Assembly (NCBI GenBank): GCA_046294345.1
Contig: JBKBJT010000003.1
Location: 62,001 to 126,000 of the forward strand
Length of the DNA stretch: 64,000 bases
Source of the DNA: Ferrovibrio sp046294345
Lineage (GTDB): Bacteria; Pseudomonadota; Alphaproteobacteria; Ferrovibrionales; Ferrovibrionaceae
Direction: 5' to 3'
Made by a program: the position numbers and the translations under genes. The notes under the pieces were generated by a model. It was given only the letters and a program-made list of their open reading frames with translations, was not told the origin of the DNA and did not search any database. Positions 42,207 to 50,452 of the stretch are shown here, piece after piece (the stretch's first letter is position 1; every line of letters begins with the position of its first letter).

Positions 42207-42971
42207 ATGACGCGCCGCAGACAGGTCTATGAGGGCAAGGCGAAGGTCCTGTTCGAAGGGCCGGAGCCGGGCACTCTGGTACAGTATTTCAAGGACGACG
42301 CGACCGCGTTCAACAACAAGAAAAAGGGCACCATCACCGGCAAGGGGGTGCTCAACAACCGCATCTCCGAATACCTGATGACGCGCTTGGGCGAGGTCGG
42401 CATCCCGACCCATTTCGTGCGCCGCCTGAACATGCGCGAGCAGCTGATCAAGGAAGTCGAGATCATCCCGCTCGAGACCGTGGTGCGCAATGTCGCCGCC
42501 GGTTCGCTGGCGACCCGGCTTGGTGTTGCCGAAGGCACCACGCTGCCGCGCTCCATCGTCGAGTTCTATTACAAGAACGACGAACTGGGCGATCCGCTGG
42601 TCTCGGAAGAACATATCACCTGCTTCGGCTGGGCCACGCCGCAGGAAATCGACGAGATCATGCATCTCGCGCTGCGCATCAACGACTTCCTGTCGGGCCT
42701 GTTCCTCGGCATCGGCATCCGTCTGGTCGATTTCAAGCTGGAATTCGGCCGCTGGTGGCAGAATGACGAGATGCGCATCATCCTGGCCGACGAGATCAGC
42801 CCGGATTCGGCGCGCCTGTGGGACCTGAAGACCAACGAGAAGATGGACAAGGACCGCTTCCGCCGCGATCTCGGCAATGTCGCCGAGGCCTACCAGGAAG
42901 TGGCGCGGCGCCTGGGTATCCTGCCCGAAGGCGGCCCGCGCGACATCAAGGGTCCGGACACGATGCAGTAA
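42207..42971 (+). CDS. purC: Phosphoribosylaminoimidazole-succinocarboxamide synthase PurC
   Basis: PurC adds aspartate to CAIR using ATP, step eight of purine synthesis. It is a 254-residue enzyme. RRQVYEGKAKVLFEG holds the nucleotide loop, NNKKKGTITGKG the signature, and LADEISPDSARLWD the Mg2+ and substrate site. ATG 42207 gives the family N-terminus. It leads the purC-purS-purQ-purL run; AICAR from HisHF joins the same pathway two steps later. Confidence 0.97.
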   Translation: MTRRRQVYEGKAKVLFEGPEPGTLVQYFKDDATAFNNKKKGTITGKGVLNNRISEYLMTRLGEVGIPTHFVRRLNMREQLIKEVEIIPLETVVRNVAAGSLATRLGVAEGTTLPRSIVEFYYKNDELGDPLVSEEHITCFGWATPQEIDEIMHLALRINDFLSGLFLGIGIRLVDFKLEFGRWWQNDEMRIILADEISPDSARLWDLKTNEKMDKDRFRRDLGNVAEAYQEVARRLGILPEGGPRDIKGPDTMQ

Positions 42972-43068
42972 GAGGCGCGATACAGGCGCCGTGAGAATAC
43001 CGCGGCGGCCCTGCTAGAGGCCGCCGCAGCTTTTTGAGCCGCAGTTTTTGAGAAGGACACAGAATTCC

Positions 43069-43323
43069 ATGAAAGCCCGCGTCCATGTCAGCCTGAAGAA
43101 CGGCGTGCTCGATCCCCAGGGCAAGGCGATTGGCCAGGCACTGCACAGCCTTGGCTTCGCCGATGTCGCCGAGGTGCGACAGGGCAAGCTGATCGAACTC
43201 GAACTGACCGGCGCGCTGGCCGCCAAGCCGAAGGCCGAAATCGAAGCGGCGGTGAAGGACATGGCGCAGAAGCTGCTGGCCAATACGGTGATCGAGAATT
43301 ACTCGGTCGAACTGCTGGGTTGA
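43069..43323 (+). CDS. purS: Phosphoribosylformylglycinamidine synthase subunit PurS
   Basis: An 84-residue small subunit that holds PurQ and PurL together in the FGAM synthase complex. The start MKARVHVSLKNGVLDPQG and the region LGFADVAEVRQGKLIEL are the family marks. ATG 43069 has an AGAAGGA site. It lies six bases before purQ. Its presence shows that the organism uses the three-part complex, not the single long PurL. Confidence 0.96.
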   Translation: MKARVHVSLKNGVLDPQGKAIGQALHSLGFADVAEVRQGKLIELELTGALAAKPKAEIEAAVKDMAQKLLANTVIENYSVELLG

Positions 43324-43329
43324 CGCCAG

Positions 43330-44025
43330 ATGAAAGCCGCCCTGATCACCTTCCCCGGTTCCAACCGCGAGCGCGACATGCGTCTGGCGCTGACCAAGGT
43401 CAATGGCGGCAAGCCGCCGGTTGACGTGTGGCATGGCGACAGCGTTCTGCCCGAAGGCATCGACCTGATCGTGCTGCCTGGCGGTTTTTCCTATGGCGAC
43501 TACCTGCGCTGCGGCGCCATGGCGGCGCATTCGCCGATCATGCGCGAGGTGAAGAAACGTGCCGAAGCCGGCGTGCGCGTGCTGGCGGTGTGCAACGGTT
43601 TCCAGATCGCCTGCGAGGCCGGCCTGCTGCCCGGCACGCTGATGACCAATGCCAGCCTGAAATTCATCTGCAAGGACGTGAACCTGCGGGTCGAGACCAC
43701 GGCCAGCGAGTTCACTAAAAAGTACCGCAAGGGCCAGACCATCCGCGTGCCGGTGGCCCATCACGACGGCAACTACACGCTGGGCGCCGATGACGTGAAG
43801 CGGCTGGAAGACAACGACCAGATCGCCTTCCGCTATGCCGATCCGCTCGGCACCGTCTCGCCGGAAACCAACCTCAATGGCTCGGTCGGCAACATCGCCG
43901 GCATCTACAATACCAAGAAGACTGTGCTGGGCCTGATGCCGCACCCCGAAGACGCCACCGATCCCGTCTGCGGCGGCATGGATGGGTATGGCCTGTTCGA
44001 GAGCATCGCGGAGAGCCTGTCGTGA
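43330..44025 (+). CDS. purQ: Phosphoribosylformylglycinamidine synthase glutaminase subunit PurQ
   Basis: A 231-residue class I glutamine amidotransferase that supplies ammonia to PurL. The nucleophile Cys is in LAVCNGFQIA, and the His/Glu pair is in LGLMPHPEDAT. The N-terminus KAALITFPGSNRERDM is typical. Its stop overlaps the GTG start of purL in GTGA. Confidence 0.97.
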   Translation: MKAALITFPGSNRERDMRLALTKVNGGKPPVDVWHGDSVLPEGIDLIVLPGGFSYGDYLRCGAMAAHSPIMREVKKRAEAGVRVLAVCNGFQIACEAGLLPGTLMTNASLKFICKDVNLRVETTASEFTKKYRKGQTIRVPVAHHDGNYTLGADDVKRLEDNDQIAFRYADPLGTVSPETNLNGSVGNIAGIYNTKKTVLGLMPHPEDATDPVCGGMDGYGLFESIAESLS

Positions 44026-46220
44026 GTGACGTTAAGAAGGCCGTGCAGTATCCCAACGACCTGATGGGTCTGACGCGCGATGAATACGACCGCGTGCTGG
44101 AGATCATGGGCCGCGAGCCCAACCAGGTCGAACTCGGCATCTTCTCGGTGATGTGGTCGGAGCATTGCTCCTACAAGTCGTCGAAGAAATGGCTCAAGAC
44201 CCTGCCGACGAAAGCCCCCTGGGTGATCCAGGGCCCGGGTGAAAATGCCGGCGTGATCGATATAGGCGACGGCCTGGCCGCCATCTTCAAGATGGAAAGC
44301 CACAACCATCCGTCTTTCATCGAGCCTTATCAGGGCGCGGCGACCGGCGTGGGCGGCATCCTGCGCGACGTCTTCACCATGGGCGCGCGGCCCGTTGCCA
44401 ATCTCAACGCGCTGCGCTTCGGCGCACCGGATCATCCCAAGACCCGCCATCTGGTGTCGGGCGTGGTGCATGGCATCGGCGGCTACGGCAACTGCGTCGG
44501 CGTGCCCACCGTGGCCGGTGAGGTGAATTTCCATCCCAGCTACAACGGCAACATCCTGGTCAACGCCATGACCGTGGGCCTGGCGAAAACCGACAAGATT
44601 TTTTATTCGGCTGCGGCCGGCTTAGGCAATCCCGTTGTCTATGTCGGGTCCAAGACCGGGCGCGACGGCATCCATGGCGCCTCGATGGCCTCGGCCGAAT
44701 TCACTGATGACAGTGAAGAAAAACGCCCCACCGTGCAGGTCGGCGATCCCTTCACCGAAAAGCTGCTGATCGAGGCCTGCCTCGAGCTGATGAACACCGA
44801 CACCATCGTCGCGATCCAGGATATGGGCGCGGCGGGCCTGACCTCGTCGTCGTTTGAGATGGCCTCCAAGGGCGGCATGGGCATCGAGATCGATCTCGAC
44901 AAGGTGCCGGCCCGCGAGACCGGCATGACGCCGTTCGAATTCATGCTCTCCGAAAGCCAGGAGCGCATGCTGATCATCCTCAAGCCGGGCTCGGAAGCCC
45001 AGGCCGAGGCGATCTTCCGCAAGTGGGAACTCGACTTCGCCGTGATCGGGCACCTGACCGATACCGGCCGCATGGTGCTGCGCTTCAACGGCGAGCAGGT
45101 CGGCGACCTGCCCATCGATCCGCTAGCCCAGGCCTCGCCCGAATATGACCGCCCCTGGGTGAAGACGCCGCCGCAGAAGCCGCTGGGCCGCGTCAACCAC
45201 CCGCTGCCCTTCGTGGAGGCCCTCGGCAAGCTGGTCGGCATGCCCGACATGGCCTCGCGCCGCTGGATCTGGGAGCAGTACGATTATCTGGTGCGCGGCG
45301 ACACGGCGCAGGTCCCCGGCGGCGATGCCGCCGTCGTGCGCGTGGAAGACCATCCGAAGAAGGCGCTGGCGATGAGCGTGGACTGCACGCCGCGCTACTG
45401 CTTCGCCGATCCGGTCGAGGGCGGCAAGCAGGCGGTGGCTGAAACCTGGCGCAACATCACCGCCGTGGGCGCGCGGCCGCTGGCCATCACCGACAACATG
45501 AATTTCGGCAACCCCGAACGGCCTGAGATCATGGGGCAGTTCGTCGGCGCCGTGGACGGCATCCGCGAGGCCTGCCTGGCGCTGGATTATCCGGTCGTCT
45601 CGGGCAACGTCTCGCTCTACAACGAGACCAACGGCAAGGGCATCCTGCCCACGCCGGCCATCGGCGGCGTGGGCGTGCTCGACGACGTGGCCAAGATGGC
45701 GACGCTGGCCTTCAAGCTGCCGGGCGAAGCTATCCTGCTGGTCGGCAACACCCATGGCCATCTCGGCCAGTCGGTCTATCTGCGCGACATCTGCGGCCAG
45801 GAGGCCGGCCCGCCGCCGCCGGTCGACCTGAAGGTCGAGCGGACCAACGGCGATGCCGTGCGCATGCTGATCACCAAGGGCATGGTCTCGGCCGTGCATG
45901 ACTGCTCCGATGGCGGTCTGGCCGTGGCCCTGGCCGAAATGGCCATGGCGTCCGGGATCGGCGCCGAGGTGAAGCTGCCCGAGGGCGATGCCTTCGAGAT
46001 GGGCTTCGGCGAGGACCAGGCCCGTTATGTGGTCACCTGCCCGGCCGCGCAGGCGGAAGCCGTGATCGCCGCCCTGGAGGCGGCCGGCGTGCCGGTGCGC
46101 AAGCTGGGCCTGACCGGCGGGGACGCGTTGACCTTTGCCGGGCTCGGTACCATATCGATCCAGGCGCTGAAAACCGCCCATGAGGGCTGGATGCCGCGCT
46201 ACATGGCCGGCGAACTGTAA
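44022..46220 (+). CDS. purL: Phosphoribosylformylglycinamidine synthase subunit PurL
   Basis: A 732-residue ATP-dependent synthase that turns FGAR into FGAM with ammonia from PurQ. This is the small-PurL type. Marks include SVMWSEHCSYKSSKKWL at the N-terminus, MESHNHPSFIEPYQGAATGVGG, IQDMGAAGLTSSSFEMA and VHDCSDGGLAVAL. GTG 44022 overlaps purQ. An exact 18-bp tandem duplication at its end (46207-46242) repeats the last codons and stop. Confidence 0.97.
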   Translation: MSDVKKAVQYPNDLMGLTRDEYDRVLEIMGREPNQVELGIFSVMWSEHCSYKSSKKWLKTLPTKAPWVIQGPGENAGVIDIGDGLAAIFKMESHNHPSFIEPYQGAATGVGGILRDVFTMGARPVANLNALRFGAPDHPKTRHLVSGVVHGIGGYGNCVGVPTVAGEVNFHPSYNGNILVNAMTVGLAKTDKIFYSAAAGLGNPVVYVGSKTGRDGIHGASMASAEFTDDSEEKRPTVQVGDPFTEKLLIEACLELMNTDTIVAIQDMGAAGLTSSSFEMASKGGMGIEIDLDKVPARETGMTPFEFMLSESQERMLIILKPGSEAQAEAIFRKWELDFAVIGHLTDTGRMVLRFNGEQVGDLPIDPLAQASPEYDRPWVKTPPQKPLGRVNHPLPFVEALGKLVGMPDMASRRWIWEQYDYLVRGDTAQVPGGDAAVVRVEDHPKKALAMSVDCTPRYCFADPVEGGKQAVAETWRNITAVGARPLAITDNMNFGNPERPEIMGQFVGAVDGIREACLALDYPVVSGNVSLYNETNGKGILPTPAIGGVGVLDDVAKMATLAFKLPGEAILLVGNTHGHLGQSVYLRDICGQEAGPPPPVDLKVERTNGDAVRMLITKGMVSAVHDCSDGGLAVALAEMAMASGIGAEVKLPEGDAFEMGFGEDQARYVVTCPAAQAEAVIAALEAAGVPVRKLGLTGGDALTFAGLGTISIQALKTAHEGWMPRYMAGEL

Positions 46221-46242
46221 AAGACCGGCGAACTGTAAAAGA
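46207..46242 (+). repeat. 18-bp exact tandem duplication at purL stop
   Basis: CCGGCGAACTGTAAAAGA occurs twice in a row. The first copy holds the last codons and TAA of purL; the second is non-coding. It lies 16 bases before bolA and moves that start away from purL. Confidence 0.9.
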
Positions 46243-46258
46243 ATCGGGGATTCTGACG

Positions 46259-46489
46259 ATGGCGATGGATGCCAGCGAGATCGAGAAGATGATCAAGGAA
46301 GCGCTGCCCGACGCTCAGGTCCGCATCGACGACCTGCGCGGCGACGGCGACCATTACGCCGCCACGGTGGTTTCGGCCGCTTTCGCCGGCAAGACCCGGG
46401 TGCAGCAGCATCAGATGGTTTATGCCGCGCTTAAAGGTCGCATGGGCGGCCAGCTGCATGCGCTGGCCCTCACCACGCAAACGCCTTAA
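46259..46489 (+). CDS. BolA family protein
   Basis: A 76-residue BolA-type protein. Key features are ALPDAQVRIDDLRGDGDHYAATVVS and QHQMVYAALKGRMGG with the conserved histidines. BolA proteins pair with monothiol glutaredoxins to bind a 2Fe-2S cluster and signal iron state; here grxD is the next gene, 26 bases on, so they probably form that pair. Confidence 0.94.
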   Translation: MAMDASEIEKMIKEALPDAQVRIDDLRGDGDHYAATVVSAAFAGKTRVQQHQMVYAALKGRMGGQLHALALTTQTP

Positions 46490-46515
46490 CACGAGACCTG
46501 CAGGGGATAGTCGCC

Positions 46516-46857
46516 ATGAGCGAGAAAGAACAGACATTCGAACGCATCCGCGAAGAACTGGCCGGCAACGACGTCGTGCTGTTCATGAAGGGCACGCCGG
46601 TCTTTCCGCAATGCGGATTTTCGGCCACCGTCGTGCAGGTGCTTTCGCGGCTTGGCCTGAAATTCAAGGGCGTGGATATCCTGGCCGACCCGGCCATCCG
46701 CACCCATCTGAAGGAATTCTCCGACTGGCCGACCTTCCCGCAGCTTTACGTGAAGGGCGAGTTCGTCGGCGGCTGCGACATCGTGCGCGAGATGTACCAG
46801 AACGGCGAGCTGCAGGATTTTCTGAAGCAGAAGGGCGTCGCCTACCAAGAGGCGTAA
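46516..46857 (+). CDS. grxD: Monothiol glutaredoxin Grx4/GrxD
   Basis: A 113-residue CGFS-type glutaredoxin. LFMKGTPVFPQCGFSATVV holds the active-site Cys; WPTFPQLYVKGEFVGGCDI binds glutathione. It carries or delivers 2Fe-2S clusters together with BolA from the previous gene. The order purL-bolA-grxD is common in alphaproteobacteria. An intrinsic terminator follows at 46889. Confidence 0.96.
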   Translation: MSEKEQTFERIREELAGNDVVLFMKGTPVFPQCGFSATVVQVLSRLGLKFKGVDILADPAIRTHLKEFSDWPTFPQLYVKGEFVGGCDIVREMYQNGELQDFLKQKGVAYQEA

Positions 46858-46888
46858 CGCCCCCTTCGCTCGTCCTATGGCATTCATG

Positions 46889-46920
46889 GGCGCGGACAGC
46901 TATCCTGTCCGCGCCTTTTT
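46889..46920 (+). terminator. Intrinsic terminator after grxD
   Basis: An 11-bp perfect stem (GGCGCGGACAG with CTGTCCGCGCC, loop CTATC) is followed by TTTTTCTTT. It is the clearest intrinsic terminator on the plus strand in the window and ends the pur-bolA-grxD run. Confidence 0.88.
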
Positions 46921-46936
46921 CTTTGTCGAGTCCGCC

Positions 46937-47347
46937 ATGCCCAATACCGATGCCGAAACCCTGATCCAGGCCTATTACGACGCCTTCAATGCCAAGGATG
47001 TCGAGGGTTTCCTCGCCCTGCTCACCGATGACGTGGTGCATGACATCAACCAGGGTGAACGCCAGACCGGCAAGGCGGCCTTCCGTGTCTTCCTCGAGCG
47101 CATGAACCGCTGCTACGAGGAAAAGATCGTCGACCTGTTCGTGATGACCAATGCGGATGGCAGCCGTGCGGCGGCAGAGTTCACCGTGCTGGGCGTGTAT
47201 CTGGAAAGCGACGAGGGCCTGCCGCCGGCCGAAGGCCAGCGCTACAGCCTGCCGGCCGGTGCCTTTTTCGAGATCCGCGACGGCAAGGTGGCGCGCATTT
47301 CCAACACCTACAATCTCAACGACTGGATCCGGCAGGTCGGCGGATGA
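46937..47347 (+). CDS. NTF2-like / ketosteroid-isomerase-like protein
   Basis: A 136-residue protein of the NTF2-like fold (SnoaL or ketosteroid-isomerase type). The start NTDAETLIQAYYDAFNAKDVEGFLALLTDDVVHDIN is the usual helix and first strand. The pocket residues cannot be read from motifs, so the substrate is unknown. ATG 46937 lies just after the terminator stem. Its stop overlaps the next gene in ATGA, so it is coupled to the acetyltransferase and nitrilase-family genes. Confidence 0.85.
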   Translation: MPNTDAETLIQAYYDAFNAKDVEGFLALLTDDVVHDINQGERQTGKAAFRVFLERMNRCYEEKIVDLFVMTNADGSRAAAEFTVLGVYLESDEGLPPAEGQRYSLPAGAFFEIRDGKVARISNTYNLNDWIRQVGG

Positions 47348-47952
47348 CCAGCGCCGGCGGCGCCATCCGTGTTGTCCGGTTCACGGGCGAACAGATGCGC
47401 GCCCGGCTCGACGATCTGGCGCGGCTGCGCATCGAGGTGTTCCGCGCCTGGCCCTATCTGTATGAAGGTTCGCTGGATTACGAGCGCGGCTATATCTCGC
47501 GGTATGCCAATGCCCGCACCGGCACCATCGTCGTGGCTCTGGACGGTGATGCGGTCGTTGGCGCCTCCACCGCGCTGGCGCTGGACGAGGAAGCGGATTA
47601 CGTGCGTGCGCCGTTTGTGCAGGCCGGCATGGATACGGCGCAGATACTCTATTTCGGCGAATCCGTGCTGCTGCCGCAATATCGCGGCCACGGCATCGGC
47701 GTGAAGTTCTTTGAGGAACGCGAGGCGGCGGCGCTCGGCTTCGGTTATCCGCTCTGCTGCTTCTGTGGCGTGTTGCGGCCGGACGATCATCCGCTGAAGC
47801 CGGCGGATTACGTGCCGCTGGATGCCTTCTGGGGCAAACGCGGTTATGTCAAACGGCCCGATCTGATCGCCAGCTTTTCCTGGCGCGATATCGGCGACGC
47901 GGCCGAGACGGCCAAACCGATGGTCTACTGGATGAAGGACCTGCGGGCATGA
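47344..47952 (+). CDS. GNAT family N-acetyltransferase
   Basis: A 202-residue GNAT enzyme. The acetyl-CoA loop is LPQYRGHGIGVKFFEERE, after the strand ILYFGESVLL. FRAWPYLYEGSLDYE near the N-terminus and CGVLRPDDHPLKPADY near the end are shared by a group of GNAT proteins found next to carbon-nitrogen hydrolases. It overlaps both neighbours by four bases (46937 and 47949 genes). Acting as a pair, it and the hydrolase may process an amine or amide; the substrate is unknown. Confidence 0.86.
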   Translation: MTSAGGAIRVVRFTGEQMRARLDDLARLRIEVFRAWPYLYEGSLDYERGYISRYANARTGTIVVALDGDAVVGASTALALDEEADYVRAPFVQAGMDTAQILYFGESVLLPQYRGHGIGVKFFEEREAAALGFGYPLCCFCGVLRPDDHPLKPADYVPLDAFWGKRGYVKRPDLIASFSWRDIGDAAETAKPMVYWMKDLRA

Positions 47953-48839
47953 AAATAGCCTGCGCGCAGTATCCCATTGGGCAATTCGCGTCGCTGGAAG
48001 ACTGGCAGGCCAATGCCGCGTCCTGGGTGCGCCAGGCGGCCGATGCCGGCGCGCAGCTTCTGCTGTTTCCCGAATATGGCGGCATGGAACTGGCCTCCCT
48101 GCTGCCTCAGGATATGCAGCGCGACCTCACCGGCCAGATCGCGGCCATGCAGCAATACCACGATGCCTATGTCGAGACCTATGCCTCGCTGGCGCGGCAA
48201 TATGGCGTGTTCGTCGTCGCACCCAGCCTGCCGGTGAAACAGGGCGATGGGTTCATCAACCGCGCCTATGTCTTCAGTCCGCAGGGCGCGATGGGTTTCC
48301 AGGACAAGCGCCAGATGACGCGCTTCGAGCGCGAGGACTGGATCATCCGGGGCGGCGCCGGGCTGAAAATCTTCGAAGCAAAGATCGGCAACGAGAGGAT
48401 CCATTTCGGCATCAGTATCTGCTACGACATCGAATTCCCGCTGATCGCCCATGCCCAGGCCGCCGCCGGCGCGGATCTGCTGCTGGCACCCAGCTGCACG
48501 GATACGCTGGCTGGCGCCAACCGCGTGCTGGTCGGTGCCCGGGCGCGGGCGCTGGAGAACCAGGTCTACGTCGCCGTCGCGCCCACAGTGGGCGATGCCG
48601 CTTGGTCGCCGGCGGTGGACGTGAATGTCGGCTGGGCCGGCGTCTTCGCCGCGCCGGATCGCGGCCTGCCCGACGATGGCGTGATCGTGCAGGGCGAGCT
48701 CAATCGCCCCGGCTGGATTTACGCCGATCTGGATTTTGGCCTGCTGCGCCGCGCGCGCGACAATGCCCAGGTCTTCACCCGCCGCGACTGGGACGGCCAG
48801 ATGATGCCGTCCCTCGCCGTCGCGGTCGAAACGCTCTGA
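47949..48839 (+). CDS. Carbon-nitrogen hydrolase (nitrilase superfamily)
   Basis: A 296-residue amidase of the nitrilase superfamily. The catalytic triad is Glu in LLFPEYGGME, Lys in FQDKRQMTRFE and Cys in GISICYDIEFPL. This set cleaves amide or related C-N bonds through a thioester. Its start overlaps the acetyltransferase stop, making a translationally linked pair. The C-terminus is family-like. Substrate is unknown; N-carbamoyl or N-acyl amides are possible. Confidence 0.9.
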   Translation: MKIACAQYPIGQFASLEDWQANAASWVRQAADAGAQLLLFPEYGGMELASLLPQDMQRDLTGQIAAMQQYHDAYVETYASLARQYGVFVVAPSLPVKQGDGFINRAYVFSPQGAMGFQDKRQMTRFEREDWIIRGGAGLKIFEAKIGNERIHFGISICYDIEFPLIAHAQAAAGADLLLAPSCTDTLAGANRVLVGARARALENQVYVAVAPTVGDAAWSPAVDVNVGWAGVFAAPDRGLPDDGVIVQGELNRPGWIYADLDFGLLRRARDNAQVFTRRDWDGQMMPSLAVAVETL

Positions 48840-48842
48840 CGC

Positions 48843-49424
48843 TTACGCATCCACCAGTTCGCGCGCCGGCTTGTAGGCCTTCGCCGTCTCGGCCACGCGC
48901 TGGCCCAGGTGTTTCGCGGTCTCCAGGTCGCTGGCGATCGGGCCGTGTTCGGGGCCTTGGTCGGCATTCGACTGCGCCATGGCACCGAGGAAACTGCCCA
49001 GGCGGTTGAGGTCGTTCACGCTGCCCTTGGAATTGTTGTTGCCTGGCATCAGGCCGAGGCTGACCCAGATCATGCCGTGCTGCGCGGCGAAGACCGAGAT
49101 CTGCATCAGCGTGTTCAGCTTGTCGCCCGACTGCGAGGCCGAGTTGGTGAAGCCGGCAGCCAGCTTGCCGTTCCATTTGCCCCAGACCTTCGACGTGCCG
49201 TCCATCCAGGTTTTGAACGGGCCTGACACGCTGCCCATGTAGGTGGGCGAACCGAACACGATGGCGTCGGCAGCATTCAGTTCGGCGACACGTGCCTCGG
49301 CCTCTGCCACCGGGATCAGCAGGGCTTTGGCGCCGGCCACGCGGGCAATGCCCTCGGCCACGGCTTCCGCCTGCTTCTGGGTGTGGCCGTAGCCGGAATG
49401 ATAGACGATGGCAACCTTGGTCAT
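48843..49424 (-). CDS. NAD(P)H:quinone oxidoreductase / WrbA-like flavoprotein
   Basis: A 193-residue flavodoxin-fold protein. VAIVYHSGYGHTQKQAE is the FMN phosphate loop, FGSPTYMGSVSGPFK and SASQSGDKLNTLMQ bind the flavin ring. Such proteins reduce quinones by two electrons to avoid radicals. It is divergent from an HxlR regulator and probably under its control, as with quinone-sensing pairs in other bacteria. It could also be an iron-sulfur-flavin-like reductase. Confidence 0.88.
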   Translation of the reverse strand: MTKVAIVYHSGYGHTQKQAEAVAEGIARVAGAKALLIPVAEAEARVAELNAADAIVFGSPTYMGSVSGPFKTWMDGTSKVWGKWNGKLAAGFTNSASQSGDKLNTLMQISVFAAQHGMIWVSLGLMPGNNNSKGSVNDLNRLGSFLGAMAQSNADQGPEHGPIASDLETAKHLGQRVAETAKAYKPARELVDA

Positions 49425-49458
49425 TGGATAAGTCCCTGATTTGGATAAGAATTAATGA

Positions 49459-49489
49459 TTACCTGAAGCGCATTAGTTACTTCAGGTAA
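49459..49489. promoter_or_regulatory. Candidate HxlR operator: 10-bp inverted repeat
   Basis: TTACCTGAAG and CTTCAGGTAA are perfect reverse complements 11 bases apart. A smaller repeat TACTT-CAGGT-AAGTA at 49478-49492 overlaps its right arm. Both are 35-65 bases from the flavoprotein start, in the region between it and the HxlR gene. Confidence 0.6.
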
Positions 49490-49617
49490 GTATAAAATAT
49501 GAGCTATTGATTTCTTTAGTAAAGTAGATACTTAAAAGTAAGTCCATTTCTTGAACCACACTGTAACCGCCGTCACGCCCTTCGGCGCACGGATCGGCCG
49601 CGACAAGGATTATGCTG

Positions 49618-50034
49618 ATGTCCGCCATGTCCGATTCAGCCCCGCCTGCCCCGACTAAGTCCACCAGCCAGCCGGACGAGAAATTCGCCTGCCCGGTCGA
49701 TGCCGTGCTGCGGCTGCTGATGGGGCCGTGGACCACCTACATCCTCTATGTGCTGCGCAGCCAGGGCCCGCGCCGCTTCGGCGAACTGAAGCGCGAGATC
49801 CACGGCATCTCGGCCAAGGTGCTGACCGAACGCCTGCGTATGCTGGAGGACGCGCGCCTGGTGCATCGCGACTATCGCGCCACCATTCCGCCGCAGGTGA
49901 CCTATTCGCTGGCGCCGCGCGGCGAGGAGCTCAACCCGATGCTCGATATGGTGCGCGACATCGCGCTGCGCTGGCGCGATGAAGACGCGCCCCAGGCGGC
50001 ACGTCAGGCGCTACCGCGGCAGGCGGCGGAGTAA
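49618..50034 (+). CDS. HxlR family transcriptional regulator
   Basis: A 138-residue winged-helix regulator. FACPVDAVLRLLMGPWTTYILYVL carries the N-terminal Cys that many HxlR proteins use to sense quinones or aldehydes, and PRRFGELKREIHGISAKVLTERLRMLEDARLV is the DNA-binding part. ATG 49618 is eight bases after AAGGAT; ATG 49612 is too close. It is divergent from the WrbA-like gene and most likely represses it until a thiol-reactive compound is present. Confidence 0.9.
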   Translation: MSAMSDSAPPAPTKSTSQPDEKFACPVDAVLRLLMGPWTTYILYVLRSQGPRRFGELKREIHGISAKVLTERLRMLEDARLVHRDYRATIPPQVTYSLAPRGEELNPMLDMVRDIALRWRDEDAPQAARQALPRQAAE

Positions 50035-50038
50035 CGCC

Positions 50039-50452
50039 TCAAATCAGATTGTGGAATTTGAGCAGCGCGTCCAGGCGCTGCTTCAGCGCGGCCAGCGATA
50101 CCGGCTTGACCATGTAACCGTCCACCTTGAGCTGCTTGGCGGTCAGCACGGTTTCCTGCTGCTTGTCGGCGGTGAGGAAGACCACCGGCGTCGCGGCGAT
50201 ATCCTCGTTCTTGAAGCCGCGCAGCATGCTGAGGTAGCCCAAGCCGTCCATCGGCTCCATATGCACGTCGCACAGCACCACCTGCGGCCGCGTGCGCACG
50301 GTTTCCTTGAATCCGTCGCCGCCTTCCTTGGCCTCGTTGATATGCTGAAAGCCGATCTGCCGCAGCAGGCCGGTGATCATGTGCCGCGTATAGGATTCAT
50401 CCTCGATCACCAGGATGCGCAGATCCTTGTACCGGCTGCTGTCATCGATCAT
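50039..50452 (-). CDS. Single-domain response regulator (CheY-like)
   Basis: A 137-residue receiver domain with no output domain. The acidic pair is in VIEDE, the phosphorylated Asp in VVLCDVHMEPMDG, the switch Thr in VFLTAD, and the Lys in YMVKPVS. It overlaps the hybrid kinase gene by four bases, so it probably takes phosphate from that kinase's HPt domain. It could act on the flagellar motor or as a shuttle to another pathway. Confidence 0.92.
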   Translation of the reverse strand: MIDDSSRYKDLRILVIEDESYTRHMITGLLRQIGFQHINEAKEGGDGFKETVRTRPQVVLCDVHMEPMDGLGYLSMLRGFKNEDIAATPVVFLTADKQQETVLTAKQLKVDGYMVKPVSLAALKQRLDALLKFHNLI

